Translations under genes and position numbers: made by a program
Shown here: positions 40,943-50,522 of the stretch, in pieces
How the letters are laid out: every line of letters begins with the position of its first letter
How positions within the stretch are numbered: position 1 is the stretch's first letter
Notes under the pieces: generated by a model
The model's input: only the letters and a program-made list of their open reading frames with translations
What the model was told of the DNA's origin: nothing
Databases searched by the model: none
Assembly (NCBI GenBank): GCA_002796325.1
Contig: PCXA01000002.1
Location: 62,001-126,000, forward strand
Length of the DNA: 64,000 bases
Reading direction: 5' to 3'
DNA from: Deltaproteobacteria bacterium CG11_big_fil_rev_8_21_14_0_20_47_16
GTDB lineage: Bacteria; UBA10199; GCA-002796325; 1-14-0-20-47-16

Positions 40943-42287
40943 GCGCTATATCCCACACACCTCCGACGACATCCGCGAAATGCTGGCTGACATTGGAACT
41001 GCACGTGTTGAGGATTTATTTTCGACCATTCCCGAAAAACTGCAGGTTAAAGAACCACTGAATCTTCCAAAAGCATTATCAGAACCAGAGCTAATGGCGG
41101 AACTCACACGGCTCGCTGCAAAGAATACCAATGCAACGACGACGGCTTCTTTCTTGGGTGCAGGTGCGTACAATCACTACTCCCCCACTTTGGTCAACAC
41201 ACTCATTCAGCGTAGCGAGCTACTTACACCGTACACGCCGTACCAAGCCGAAATCGCACAAGGTACATTGCAAATTATTTTTGAATTTCAAACCATGGTC
41301 GCAAATCTTTTAGGATTCGATCTGGCCAACGCATCAATGTACGATGGTTCGACTGCCATGGCCGAAGCAGCGCTGATGGCCATGCGCATCACAAAGCGCA
41401 AAGGCATTGTCGTTGCACATACGGCGCACCCCGAATATCGTGCAGTACTCGACAACATCATCACGCCACCGGGTGCCAAAATTCAGTTGGCCGCATTTGC
41501 GTCTACCGGCTTGATGGATCTGGATCAGCTAAAGTCACAAGTTAACAACACAACAGCAGCTGTCATTGTACAATCCCCCAACTTCTTTGGGGGCATTGAG
41601 TCCATTTCTAAGATTGCGGATATCGCACATGCTGTTGGCGCATTGTGCATTGTGGTGGTCACTGACCCCACGTCTCTAGGACTCTTAAAATCGCCAGGCG
41701 CTCAAGGTGCGGACATCGCTGTTGCTGAAGGCCAGTCCTTTGGACTGGGTCTGCAGTTTGGTGGGCCGAACTTGGGACTCTTCGCTACTAAAAATGAATT
41801 TTTACGCATGATGCCAGGCCGCCTAGTGGGTGAAACCACCGACGCCGAAGGCCGCCGCGGCTATGCGTTGGCATTTGCCACACGCGAGCAACACATCCGT
41901 CGTGAAAAAGCGACATCCAACATTTGTACCAATCAAGCGCTGTGTGCAACTGCAGCCACCATTTACATGGCCACCATTGGTAAGCAGGGCTTACAACAAG
42001 TGGCGACACTTTCACTTGAGCGCGCTGTGCAATTGCGTAAGCGATTGGGTAAAATAAAAAGCATTTCGTTCCCCTTCTCTGCACCCACTTATAATGAATT
42101 CGTCGTTCGCCTGCCCATTGCGGCAGCCGACGCCGTTCATAAATTAACGAGCAAAAATATTTTGGGTGGCGTTGCCCTTTCACGTTGGTACGCCAACCAA
42201 CCCAACGACCTATTGGTTTGCACCACCGAACTGACACAGCCGGGGCATATTGATGACCTGGGACGCGCATTGGAGGAAATTCTGTGA
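40941..42287 (+). CDS. gcvPA: Glycine dehydrogenase (decarboxylating) subunit 1
   Basis: MRYIPHTSDDIREML, SFLGAGAYNHYSP, YTPYQAEIAQGTLQ. Confidence 0.96.
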   Translation: MRYIPHTSDDIREMLADIGTARVEDLFSTIPEKLQVKEPLNLPKALSEPELMAELTRLAAKNTNATTTASFLGAGAYNHYSPTLVNTLIQRSELLTPYTPYQAEIAQGTLQIIFEFQTMVANLLGFDLANASMYDGSTAMAEAALMAMRITKRKGIVVAHTAHPEYRAVLDNIITPPGAKIQLAAFASTGLMDLDQLKSQVNNTTAAVIVQSPNFFGGIESISKIADIAHAVGALCIVVVTDPTSLGLLKSPGAQGADIAVAEGQSFGLGLQFGGPNLGLFATKNEFLRMMPGRLVGETTDAEGRRGYALAFATREQHIRREKATSNICTNQALCATAATIYMATIGKQGLQQVATLSLERAVQLRKRLGKIKSISFPFSAPTYNEFVVRLPIAAADAVHKLTSKNILGGVALSRWYANQPNDLLVCTTELTQPGHIDDLGRALEEIL

Positions 42288-43771
42288 GTCACAGCATGCC
42301 TGCAACGCCCGGTGGAACTGGGCTCATTTTAGAAGAAGCCACCCTCTTTGACCTTAGCCGTCCAGGACGCAAAGGTGCCTCTCTACCAGCGGTTTCAACA
42401 TCGTTTAACGTCAGTAAACATTTACCGGCCGACCTTCTTAATACCGATGGCCCCAATTTGCCGGAATTATCTGAGCCCGAAGTCAACCGCCACTTTGTGC
42501 GACTTTCCACGTGGAACTATAATAAAGATGCAGGGTTCTTCCCTCTGGGTTCGTGCACAATGAAATACAACCCCAAGGTGAATGAATGGAGTGCGCGACT
42601 GCCAGGCTTCGCAGCGTCACACCCCTACCAACCACTGGAAACGGTTCAAGGAAACTTAGAGCTACTTTATAATTTGGAAAAGTTTTTGGGTGAAGTTGGC
42701 GGCATGGAATGCGTCACGCTCTGGCCCAATGCAGGCGCTCATGGTGAACTCACCGGTATTCAAATCATGCGCAGCTATCATTTGGCCAAAGGCAATGCGC
42801 GCAAATCCATTATCATCCCAGATAGCGCCCACGGCACAAACCCTGCCAGCACAGCGCTTTGCGGATACTCTGTTATCCAAGTCAAATCGAATGAAAAGGG
42901 ACATTTAGACCCCGAAGCTGTTGCAAAGGTCATGACCGAAGATGTCGCTGGCATCATGGTCACCAATCCCAGCACATTGGGCTTGTTTGAAACCCACTTA
43001 CCTGAAGTTGCTGAAATCGTTCATGCCAAGGGCGGCTTGGTCTATTGCGATGGTGCCAACTTAAACGCACTGATGGGTGTGGCAAAGTTAGGTCATTGTG
43101 GTGCTGACATCATGCATTACAATTTGCATAAAACATTTTCCACCCCACACGGTGGTGGCGGCCCCGGTGCAGGCCCTGTCGGTGTCAAAAAACATTTGGA
43201 ACCCTTCTTGCCAGTGCCTCGCGTCGTCAAAGATGGTGATAACTATACAATCACTGAAGACTGCCCGCAGTCTGTCGGGCGCGTCCGCGCTTTTTTTGGC
43301 AACTTTGGTGTCCTGGTGCGCGCTTACACTTACATTCGTGAACTGGGCGCAGATGGACTTAAGCTCGCCACACAAATGGCTGTTTTAAACAGTAACTATA
43401 TTTTAGCGAAATTGAAAGATGACTATCAGCCTGCACAAAAGGAACGCCCACTACACGAATGTATTTTGACAGACAAAAAGCAACAGGAATTTGGGGTCAA
43501 GACCTTGGATATTGCCAAGCGCTTGATGGATTATGGATTTCATCCCCCAACCGTTTATTTTCCGCTCATTGTGCCCGGCGCCATGATGATCGAGCCCACC
43601 GAAACGGAAAGCAAGGAAGCCTGCGATCAATTCATCACAGCGATGAAGGAAATTGCACGCGAATGCGAAGCCACACCGGAAAAGGTGAAAAGCGCACCCC
43701 ACCGAACCTTCCGCCGTCGCCTCGACGAAGCCAAAGCCGTCAAAGAACCCAAGTTGATTTGGAAGAAGTAA
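42284..43771 (+). CDS. gcvPB: Glycine dehydrogenase (decarboxylating) subunit 2
   Basis: LGSCTMKYNPK, PDSAHGTNPAS, NLHKTFSTPHGGGGPGAGPVGV. Confidence 0.97.
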   Translation: MSHSMPATPGGTGLILEEATLFDLSRPGRKGASLPAVSTSFNVSKHLPADLLNTDGPNLPELSEPEVNRHFVRLSTWNYNKDAGFFPLGSCTMKYNPKVNEWSARLPGFAASHPYQPLETVQGNLELLYNLEKFLGEVGGMECVTLWPNAGAHGELTGIQIMRSYHLAKGNARKSIIIPDSAHGTNPASTALCGYSVIQVKSNEKGHLDPEAVAKVMTEDVAGIMVTNPSTLGLFETHLPEVAEIVHAKGGLVYCDGANLNALMGVAKLGHCGADIMHYNLHKTFSTPHGGGGPGAGPVGVKKHLEPFLPVPRVVKDGDNYTITEDCPQSVGRVRAFFGNFGVLVRAYTYIRELGADGLKLATQMAVLNSNYILAKLKDDYQPAQKERPLHECILTDKKQQEFGVKTLDIAKRLMDYGFHPPTVYFPLIVPGAMMIEPTETESKEACDQFITAMKEIARECEATPEKVKSAPHRTFRRRLDEAKAVKEPKLIWKK

Positions 43772-43776
43772 GGTAA

Positions 43777-44421
43777 TTACAAAGGCTGCTTAAGTGCTTC
43801 GTTTTTTTCCATCCAAGCTCCACTAATAGAAATTGCCTCCATAATGGCAATAAGAGCTAAAGCTGGCATGGGTGATTTCAAGTGAATACCCATCATAACG
43901 CCAAACCCAGCGCCTGCAGCAGAGTAATAATGATCATTAGCTCTTAATTCCGACTCTCCAGTGAGCAAATTGAGGTGGTCACGCGTTATAAAGTTTTCGC
44001 CCTTTCGGTTTAACTCGGTCTTATATGCCAGGAGAGTCCCAGTTGCATTCTGAAATTGGTCCCCAACATAGTATCCTGAACAGCCTGGAAAGAATGTCGA
44101 AAATGCCTTTGGTGCTATTTCTGTCAGCACTGTGTAGGCATCCCTGTACAACGATGAAATCTCGGGCGCCAGATCCTGATCACTTGCCCCAGCTTGCATT
44201 TTAGGTAAAATTTCCGCGTTGGCGCGTGCTCTGAAATAATCAATAGCGCTGTTTGCAAGGGCTGTTGCATTGTTCTGACATGACTTTTCTTGAAGTTGTG
44301 CATCAAATCGGCTCACCACCGTATTTTGGTCATCCGCGCATTCTTTATAGCAGTCACTGTATCCCCCGTATATAAGACCACATGCTTGGACACAATTTCT
44401 TACCGCTTCATTAATCGCCAT
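43777..44421 (-). CDS. Hypothetical protein with N-terminal twin CX3C motif
   Basis: SD AAGGAG before ATG; CVQAC-x9-CYKEC. Confidence 0.7.
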   Translation of the reverse strand: MAINEAVRNCVQACGLIYGGYSDCYKECADDQNTVVSRFDAQLQEKSCQNNATALANSAIDYFRARANAEILPKMQAGASDQDLAPEISSLYRDAYTVLTEIAPKAFSTFFPGCSGYYVGDQFQNATGTLLAYKTELNRKGENFITRDHLNLLTGESELRANDHYYSAAGAGFGVMMGIHLKSPMPALALIAIMEAISISGAWMEKNEALKQPL

Positions 44422-44465
44422 AACTGCTCCTTATCTTGTTATGAGGGCTACACATCAAAACACAT

Positions 44466-44499
44466 AGACCCTGTCAAGCAGCAAATCCTTGCAGGGTCT
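44466..44499 (-). terminator. Hairpin between the tonB-like gene and the downstream hypothetical gene
   Basis: AGACCCTG-CAAG...CTTG-CAGGGTCT; downstream minus-strand sequence only moderately U-rich. Confidence 0.45.
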
Positions 44500-44524
44500 G
44501 CATTCCAGAGCAATTGGCAACCAA

Positions 44525-45442
44525 TCAAAACAGAATAAAACTCCACGCCATGCGCACAGCACCGTCTTTAAGGAGTTTTGCGGGTGGGGTAGAAAATGGT
44601 GATGATGCACGTATTGTGCGCAATGCTTCCTCGTCATACGCCGGCATTCCGGATTTTTTGAGAATAAACAGCTCACTCAGTGCACCCTGCGGGCTCACAG
44701 CCACAGCAAGCACCACCCGTAACGGCAGTACCAATTGATACCCAGTAGCTACCGACATACGCACTGGCGGCTCGGGGTTCCAAGTTTGCCTAAAAATGCG
44801 TTTCAGCATCACAAAATATTCAACATCGGGATGGCGAAAGATATTGACGTAGGTGTGATCACCAAAGCGATAATCCGGCAAATAATCATCCGATAACGGC
44901 ATGCTGCTTGCCCCGCTCATATCGTAGGTCATTGCTGAGCGACTGCTTCCCTTTCGCTGACTTCTCCGTGGAGAACCGCTCTGAGTTTCCATTTGACCTG
45001 GCGAGTGCATTGCAAAAAGACTGGGGTCTACCGCATACAGACTTCTCGAGTTAAATGGCAAACGAGGCTCACTAAACCGATTTCTGGGATTCAATCGGGA
45101 CGCATGCTCACCACCAGACTGCTGCTGAGAACGAGACGGTGAACGTGTTGTAGTACGTTGCTGGACTTGCGGTTGGGGTCTCGTCGGACGCGCAACGGTC
45201 TCTTGCGTCACTGCATTATTTTCAACGCCAATCGCACGTGCTGTTTTTGGGATTTGCCGGTTCGCAGGTATATTGGTGTCCGCCAAATTCATCCCTTGCG
45301 CATCAAACACCTCAATTGGCTGCTGGTTCGCATTGGTTGGCATTGGAATATGAATATAAATCAGACCCAGCATCACAGCCAAATGCAGCAGCAGTGACAA
45401 GATCAGTGCAATGAGCAACGCGTGGCGTAACTTAAAATTCAT
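44525..45442 (-). CDS. TonB-like C-terminal domain protein
   Basis: N-terminal TM, long linker, C-terminal VVLAVAVSPQGALSELFILKKSGMPAYDEEALRTIRASSPF. Confidence 0.85.
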   Translation of the reverse strand: MNFKLRHALLIALILSLLLHLAVMLGLIYIHIPMPTNANQQPIEVFDAQGMNLADTNIPANRQIPKTARAIGVENNAVTQETVARPTRPQPQVQQRTTTRSPSRSQQQSGGEHASRLNPRNRFSEPRLPFNSRSLYAVDPSLFAMHSPGQMETQSGSPRRSQRKGSSRSAMTYDMSGASSMPLSDDYLPDYRFGDHTYVNIFRHPDVEYFVMLKRIFRQTWNPEPPVRMSVATGYQLVLPLRVVLAVAVSPQGALSELFILKKSGMPAYDEEALRTIRASSPFSTPPAKLLKDGAVRMAWSFILF

Positions 45443-46113
45443 GCTGGCGGCCCCCAAATCAAGTGCCACCACTCTCCTGATTTGAGTTTGATATCCAAGA
45501 CGTATTGAATCCAAACAGGAATGACGTCACGCTGCCAATTTTGGGTCATCGGGATACCACCACGATCACTACCTTGGCAATCAGGACAAACTACGCCGCC
45601 TGATTCCGCCAAAATTCGCCACCCTGAATCCACTTCTTCCTGCTTTTCACAGTGCACACAATGAGAAACCATCGGTTGAAACCCCAACAAGCCCAACCAA
45701 TCCCAACAGAATCGCTGCAAAACGGGCGCAGGGTCACCCTGAGGCAGATCATTTAAAAATTGAGTAAGACGCGCAAATTTTTCAGGACTTGCCTGATGCT
45801 CAGGCCAGGTGCGATCCACCAATTCAAGGGCATAGCTCATCGCTCCCAACAATGAATGCGGAATGTCCATCCCTAAAAAGCTGCGAACAATACGCATGTC
45901 CTGGAGCGTGCTGAGATGAGACGACTTTGCTGGCAAACAAAGGATTTCCACCTCAGACCCTAGTGGAAACCCGCTTGGAAAGCGCTTTTGCGACCGACGT
46001 GCCGAATTGGCAATTGCAGTCAGTCGCCCATGAGGCGTCGCAAAGCGTACCAAAATATCGGTTTCCCTGAGTGTCTTGGATGAAATAATGACCGCTTGCT
46101 GAGTCTGTGTCAT
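45439..46113 (-). CDS. recO: DNA repair protein RecO
   Basis: AVIISSKTLRETDILVRFATPHGRLTAIANSAR; CxxC...CxxC zinc site. Confidence 0.9.
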   Translation of the reverse strand: MTQTQQAVIISSKTLRETDILVRFATPHGRLTAIANSARRSQKRFPSGFPLGSEVEILCLPAKSSHLSTLQDMRIVRSFLGMDIPHSLLGAMSYALELVDRTWPEHQASPEKFARLTQFLNDLPQGDPAPVLQRFCWDWLGLLGFQPMVSHCVHCEKQEEVDSGWRILAESGGVVCPDCQGSDRGGIPMTQNWQRDVIPVWIQYVLDIKLKSGEWWHLIWGPPA

Positions 46114-46223
46114 AGATGTCGTGTGAGTTGAGGAACACAGGCAAATCGAGAAATTAGCCAGTAAAGCACCAACCCCCCGCCCACCAGATATCCTGCTGCT
46201 TTCCAAAGGTCTTTACGCAACAT
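46110..46223 (-). CDS. 37-aa predicted single-TM protein upstream of recO
   Basis: MLRKDLWKAAGYLVGGGLVLYWLISRFACVPQLTRHL; SD GAGGA; ATGA overlap with recO; not in the supplied ORF list. Confidence 0.6.
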   Translation of the reverse strand: MLRKDLWKAAGYLVGGGLVLYWLISRFACVPQLTRHL

Positions 46224-46244
46224 GGTTCCTCAATACCACAGCAC

Positions 46245-47177
46245 CTAGAAATTGGGAATTTCGAAGTGAATCAATTGCTGGAATTGGCGATAACGGTTCG
46301 CAATGTCCGCCCAGTTAAGCTGCTGCATCCGTTCACAACCAAACGCTTCAACATTAAAGGAGGCCATTACACTTCCACAGATCATAGCCTGACGCAGACT
46401 CTTACTGTCCAAAGTACCAACACGCGCCAAATAGCCCAAGAAGCCACCTGCAAAGGAGTCCCCTGCCCCTGTCGGATCAATAACGCTTGATAGTGGCAAC
46501 GCTGGCGCAGAGAATGTCTCTTGTACGCTTTCCTGACATGAAAAGAGGAGCGCACCATATTCACCACGTTTAATCACAACAACAGAAGGGCCCATATCCT
46601 GGATAATGGCCGCAGCCTTCACCAGGTTACGCTCCCGCGACAATAGCCGTGCCTCGGTTTCGTTAATTAACAGAATATCCACCGCTTCAATTGTCTTCAG
46701 CAACTCATCACGTTTGCCTTCAATCCAAAAATTCATGGTGTCGCAGGCAATCCATTTTGGCTTATCCATCTGCTGCAACACATTACGCTGAAGAACAGGA
46801 TCAATATTCGCCAGAAACAAATAAGGTAACTTTTGAAAATCTTCAGTTAACTCGGGGCAAAATGTTGCAAACACATTCAGCTGAGTATCTAAGGTTTGGG
46901 CCTCATTAAGATCATTGCCATAGCGCCCCTTCCAATGAAATGTGCGGCCATCTTTATTGATCTGAACTTGAGACACATCGACATCACGCTCTTTCAGAAA
47001 ATCCAGATCATTCATCGCAAAGTCATGTCCCACCACACCCACCATCTTTACCCCTTCAACAAAAAAGCTGGATGCCGCTGCAAAATGGGTCGCCGCACCA
47101 CCCAAGACACGCTCACGCTTTCCAGTAGGCGTTTCCAAATCATCAAATGCAATCGATCCAACAACGACAATACTCAT
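46245..47177 (-). CDS. PfkB family carbohydrate/nucleoside kinase
   Basis: VIDPTGAGDSFAGGFLGYLA; GGAATHFAAASSFF. Confidence 0.92.
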   Translation of the reverse strand: MSIVVVGSIAFDDLETPTGKRERVLGGAATHFAAASSFFVEGVKMVGVVGHDFAMNDLDFLKERDVDVSQVQINKDGRTFHWKGRYGNDLNEAQTLDTQLNVFATFCPELTEDFQKLPYLFLANIDPVLQRNVLQQMDKPKWIACDTMNFWIEGKRDELLKTIEAVDILLINETEARLLSRERNLVKAAAIIQDMGPSVVVIKRGEYGALLFSCQESVQETFSAPALPLSSVIDPTGAGDSFAGGFLGYLARVGTLDSKSLRQAMICGSVMASFNVEAFGCERMQQLNWADIANRYRQFQQLIHFEIPNF

Positions 47178-47179
47178 GG

Positions 47180-48040
47180 CTACTCCTTAATGTATTTATT
47201 AATTAACAACCCCAAGCGTTCTTTAGCAGATGCGGGTATAGCAGCAGGACTAGTCATAATGGCAAACTGCAGCGCCTTCTCACACTCACAACTGCGGCTA
47301 CCCACTGTTGGGATTACCGCACGCAACACCTTTTGTGCATTTTCAACATTGGCCTTAACAGTTGCAACAACCTTACTCACATCCACCACTTCATCTTCCT
47401 TCCAACAATCGTAGTCGGTTGACAATGCAATGGTTGCAAAACAGATTTCCGCTTCGCGCGCCAACTTGGCTTCTTGCAAATTGGTCATCCCAATGACCGA
47501 GGCGTTCATGGCACGATAACTGTGTGATTCTGCGCGTGTTGAAAATGCAGGGCCTTCCATGCACACATAGGTTCCCCCAAAGTGACTGGTCACTCCTGCT
47601 GTTCTGCAGGCTTCATGTAATTTTTTGGCTAAGTTCGAACAAATGGGATCCGCAAAAGAAACATGCGCTACCACACCATCGGTAAAAAATGTGGAAGGAC
47701 GATCCTTAGTGCGATCATAAAATTGATCAATTATCACAAAGTGGCCGGGATGAATTTCCTCCCGCAGGCTACCGACAGCAGACACAGAGATGATATGATC
47801 CACTCCCAACTGCTTCATGCCATAGATATTGGCACGGTAATTAATTTCGGTTGGACTGATTTTGTGACCACGACCGTGGCGAGACAGGAATACAACGCGA
47901 CACTCTTCAAGCTCACCAATAATATAGGCATCTGACGGGTCACCAAATGGGGTCTTGAGCCGCTTTTCTTCAATGACTTTGAGGCCCGGCATTTCGTACA
48001 ATCCGCTGCCACCAATGATTCCAATAGCTTGTTTTGTCAT
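47180..48040 (-). CDS. mtnP: S-methyl-5'-thioadenosine phosphorylase
   Basis: IGIIGGSGLYEM, RHGRGHKISPTEINYRANI, CMEGPAFSTRAESH. Confidence 0.96.
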   Translation of the reverse strand: MTKQAIGIIGGSGLYEMPGLKVIEEKRLKTPFGDPSDAYIIGELEECRVVFLSRHGRGHKISPTEINYRANIYGMKQLGVDHIISVSAVGSLREEIHPGHFVIIDQFYDRTKDRPSTFFTDGVVAHVSFADPICSNLAKKLHEACRTAGVTSHFGGTYVCMEGPAFSTRAESHSYRAMNASVIGMTNLQEAKLAREAEICFATIALSTDYDCWKEDEVVDVSKVVATVKANVENAQKVLRAVIPTVGSRSCECEKALQFAIMTSPAAIPASAKERLGLLINKYIKE

Positions 48041-48089
48041 AGGAAATGGGCTTAACGCGAAGCTAGAATGACGTCCATGTTTTTTTGGC

Positions 48090-49274
48090 CTATAAGCCGT
48101 GCTGCTTGGCTTCTTCTAACAGGCGGTGCAAACCCAAGACAGAGCGCGCGGGTGATCGATCTCTTAAACTTGTTAATAGTGTACCACCGGCTCTTTTGGA
48201 GAAACCCATCTGCCGTAAAATTCGCTGTGCCTCGGGTTGATTGTGAGGTGATGAAATCAATGCAATCATCGCAGATAGCGATAAGTTATGGCGTCGCGCG
48301 AGAACCTGAACTGCATCAAAATATGCAGCGCCTCCGGGGTGTGATATATAATTTTTCAAAATATCAACATCATCATGAGGTGTACTAGAAATCTCAAGAT
48401 CTGCTGGCCACAGCACTTCCGCATAGGTCACAAGACTCATCATGCGTTCACCCCAGTGCCTTAAATCACGTTCCCAGCCAGCATCAACATGCATATCAAC
48501 AGGCGAACGGAGAATATGGAATAATGCCACAATCCCTTCTTGAATCGCATTATAATAAGCAGCCAAACTGTCAACAATGGCCTCTGCAACACCCTTTGAA
48601 TAAGCAGCTGGCCCTAGTGTTGATCGAATATCACTCTCTCGTTCTATATAAAAGTTGAGCACATCAGTGGATGCAGAGATAATAGTGGCGAAATCACCGA
48701 CAGCTCTTGATTGCGCATGAACTGTCTTTAATGATTCTAACTCATGATTCAAATTACGCAGCAAATGAAAGGCCACAGCTGCGAGGGGATCCCCTGCTAG
48801 GGTATAATAACGTGCAGCCTGTTCAATCGCACGAAGTGCAGCGGCATCGTGAAAACCTGCCATATGGATAGCGCCCATTCTCATAAATGCATCAGCGGCC
48901 GTGACAAAATCAAGGTAACCTGAAGCTGCATCAGCAATTGCACTGAGCGCACGCAGTGCCAAGTTTGGGAAATCGGCTGCTACTAATAGATCCACCGTTT
49001 TTGTAATAGTTGCTGTATTATTGGGCGCTCTTCCTCTCGCTCGAAGTCCTTCCAGCAACTGCACCGCCTCATGAGCACTGCCCTTCATACGACTTGGGTC
49101 GCCCAAAAGTTTGGCAAATTGCAAACGCGCCGCTGCATCGTCTAATGCCTCTTCGTATCTGGTAGGGCCAACAGCGACTTGAGTAGTTGGTGGTTTATGA
49201 GAGGCAAGCGCTCCCAAAAGTGCTCTTACACCTGGCGGTAAAAATAATGTCGAACCAATATTATCACGGGCCAT
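48090..49274 (-). CDS. Hypothetical helical-repeat-like protein
   Basis: SD GAGGAG; Ala/Leu-rich helical pattern; no recognised family motif. Confidence 0.7.
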   Translation of the reverse strand: MARDNIGSTLFLPPGVRALLGALASHKPPTTQVAVGPTRYEEALDDAAARLQFAKLLGDPSRMKGSAHEAVQLLEGLRARGRAPNNTATITKTVDLLVAADFPNLALRALSAIADAASGYLDFVTAADAFMRMGAIHMAGFHDAAALRAIEQAARYYTLAGDPLAAVAFHLLRNLNHELESLKTVHAQSRAVGDFATIISASTDVLNFYIERESDIRSTLGPAAYSKGVAEAIVDSLAAYYNAIQEGIVALFHILRSPVDMHVDAGWERDLRHWGERMMSLVTYAEVLWPADLEISSTPHDDVDILKNYISHPGGAAYFDAVQVLARRHNLSLSAMIALISSPHNQPEAQRILRQMGFSKRAGGTLLTSLRDRSPARSVLGLHRLLEEAKQHGL

Positions 49275-49339
49275 AATTACAACTCCTCATGGGTGAGGTA
49301 TGGTATGTATCGACACCATTTTCAAATAGTAACGCACTA

Positions 49340-50470
49340 TTAAAATGACATTTCTGTGACATTTTTACGGGAACTCTCTTGTGCGAGTTGGCCACACGCC
49401 GCTAAAATCTCACGACCACGGCTCACGCGGATGTTAACTTGGATATGCTTGGCATGAACCCATTCTGAAAACTGCGAAATCACTTCGTCACTGGGCCGCT
49501 CCCAACTGTTGCCTGGAAAGGGGTTAAACGGAATCAAGTTAACCTTTGCTGGAATATGAGCGATCAATTTGGCCAAACCATCGGCATCACTCTTGCGATC
49601 ATTCACACCGGCAATCAATAAATACTCAAACGTCACGCGATCCCGTGGATGCTTTTCAACATAGTAGCGACAGGCATCCATAATTTCCTGCATGGGGTAA
49701 CGATTCGCCATTGGAATAAGTGTTTTACGAATCTCATCATTCACAGCGTGTAGTGACAGTGCCAATTTCACATGCATATTGGGTTCATCGGCCAATCGTT
49801 TAATAGCCGGTGCAATGCCAACCGTTGAAAGTGTAATTTTACGCTGCGTGATTTTGAGGCCATGGGGGCTGTACATGGTACGCAAGGCCTGAACCATATT
49901 GCTATAATTGGCAAGAGGCTCGCCCATACCCATCAACACAATGTTAGTGATCGGCCCAATCGTGTTATGAATACGACGGTTCACTTCAACAATTTGCCCC
50001 ACGATTTCCCCATGCGTCAAATTGCGCATCAGCCCCATCGTGGCAGTGCGACAAAATGTACATCCCATCGCACACCCAGCCTGCGTTGAAATGCACAAGG
50101 TACGGCGCTTGGGATTCACGCCCCCACCCGCAACACCTAAACTGCGATCGTTAAGTGATTCAAAATCCGACGGAATTAATACGGATTCAATCTTTTGGCC
50201 GTCAGCAAGCGCCCATGCAAACTTGTGTGTCCCATCTGTAGCCAATTGTTCATCTGCCACTGTCATCCCCGGGATATCATAGGTCTCAGCTAGCAGTTCG
50301 CGAGTCGTCTTTGCCAAATTGGTCATTTCTTCAAAAGTGCTGACGTGCTTTTGGTAGAGCCACTCCTGAATCTGACGCGCAGAAAAGGACTTTAAGCCCA
50401 TTTCGGCGACCGCTGAAGGCCATTTTTCAGGCGTAATGTCATATATAGACGGTTTGGTCATAACGGGCAC
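49340..50470 (-). CDS. rlmN: 23S rRNA (adenine(2503)-C(2))-methyltransferase (start may be 50461)
   Basis: CISTQAGCAMGCTFCRTATMG, VLMGMGEPLANY, GVNDRKSDADGLAKL. Confidence 0.96.
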   Translation of the reverse strand: MPVMTKPSIYDITPEKWPSAVAEMGLKSFSARQIQEWLYQKHVSTFEEMTNLAKTTRELLAETYDIPGMTVADEQLATDGTHKFAWALADGQKIESVLIPSDFESLNDRSLGVAGGGVNPKRRTLCISTQAGCAMGCTFCRTATMGLMRNLTHGEIVGQIVEVNRRIHNTIGPITNIVLMGMGEPLANYSNMVQALRTMYSPHGLKITQRKITLSTVGIAPAIKRLADEPNMHVKLALSLHAVNDEIRKTLIPMANRYPMQEIMDACRYYVEKHPRDRVTFEYLLIAGVNDRKSDADGLAKLIAHIPAKVNLIPFNPFPGNSWERPSDEVISQFSEWVHAKHIQVNIRVSRGREILAACGQLAQESSRKNVTEMSF

Positions 50471-50522
50471 CCACTACCCCAAAACCGTTTACTTTCAAAT
50501 ACTTATTTGGTAACCCTTCAAC

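Noticed and set aside
41788-42270. 160-aa minus-strand ORF
   Set aside because: Antisense to gcvPA; Trp/Arg/His-rich, no domain
46896-47414. 172-aa plus-strand ORF
   Set aside because: Antisense to pfkB and mtnP, crosses a gene boundary, no recognised motif
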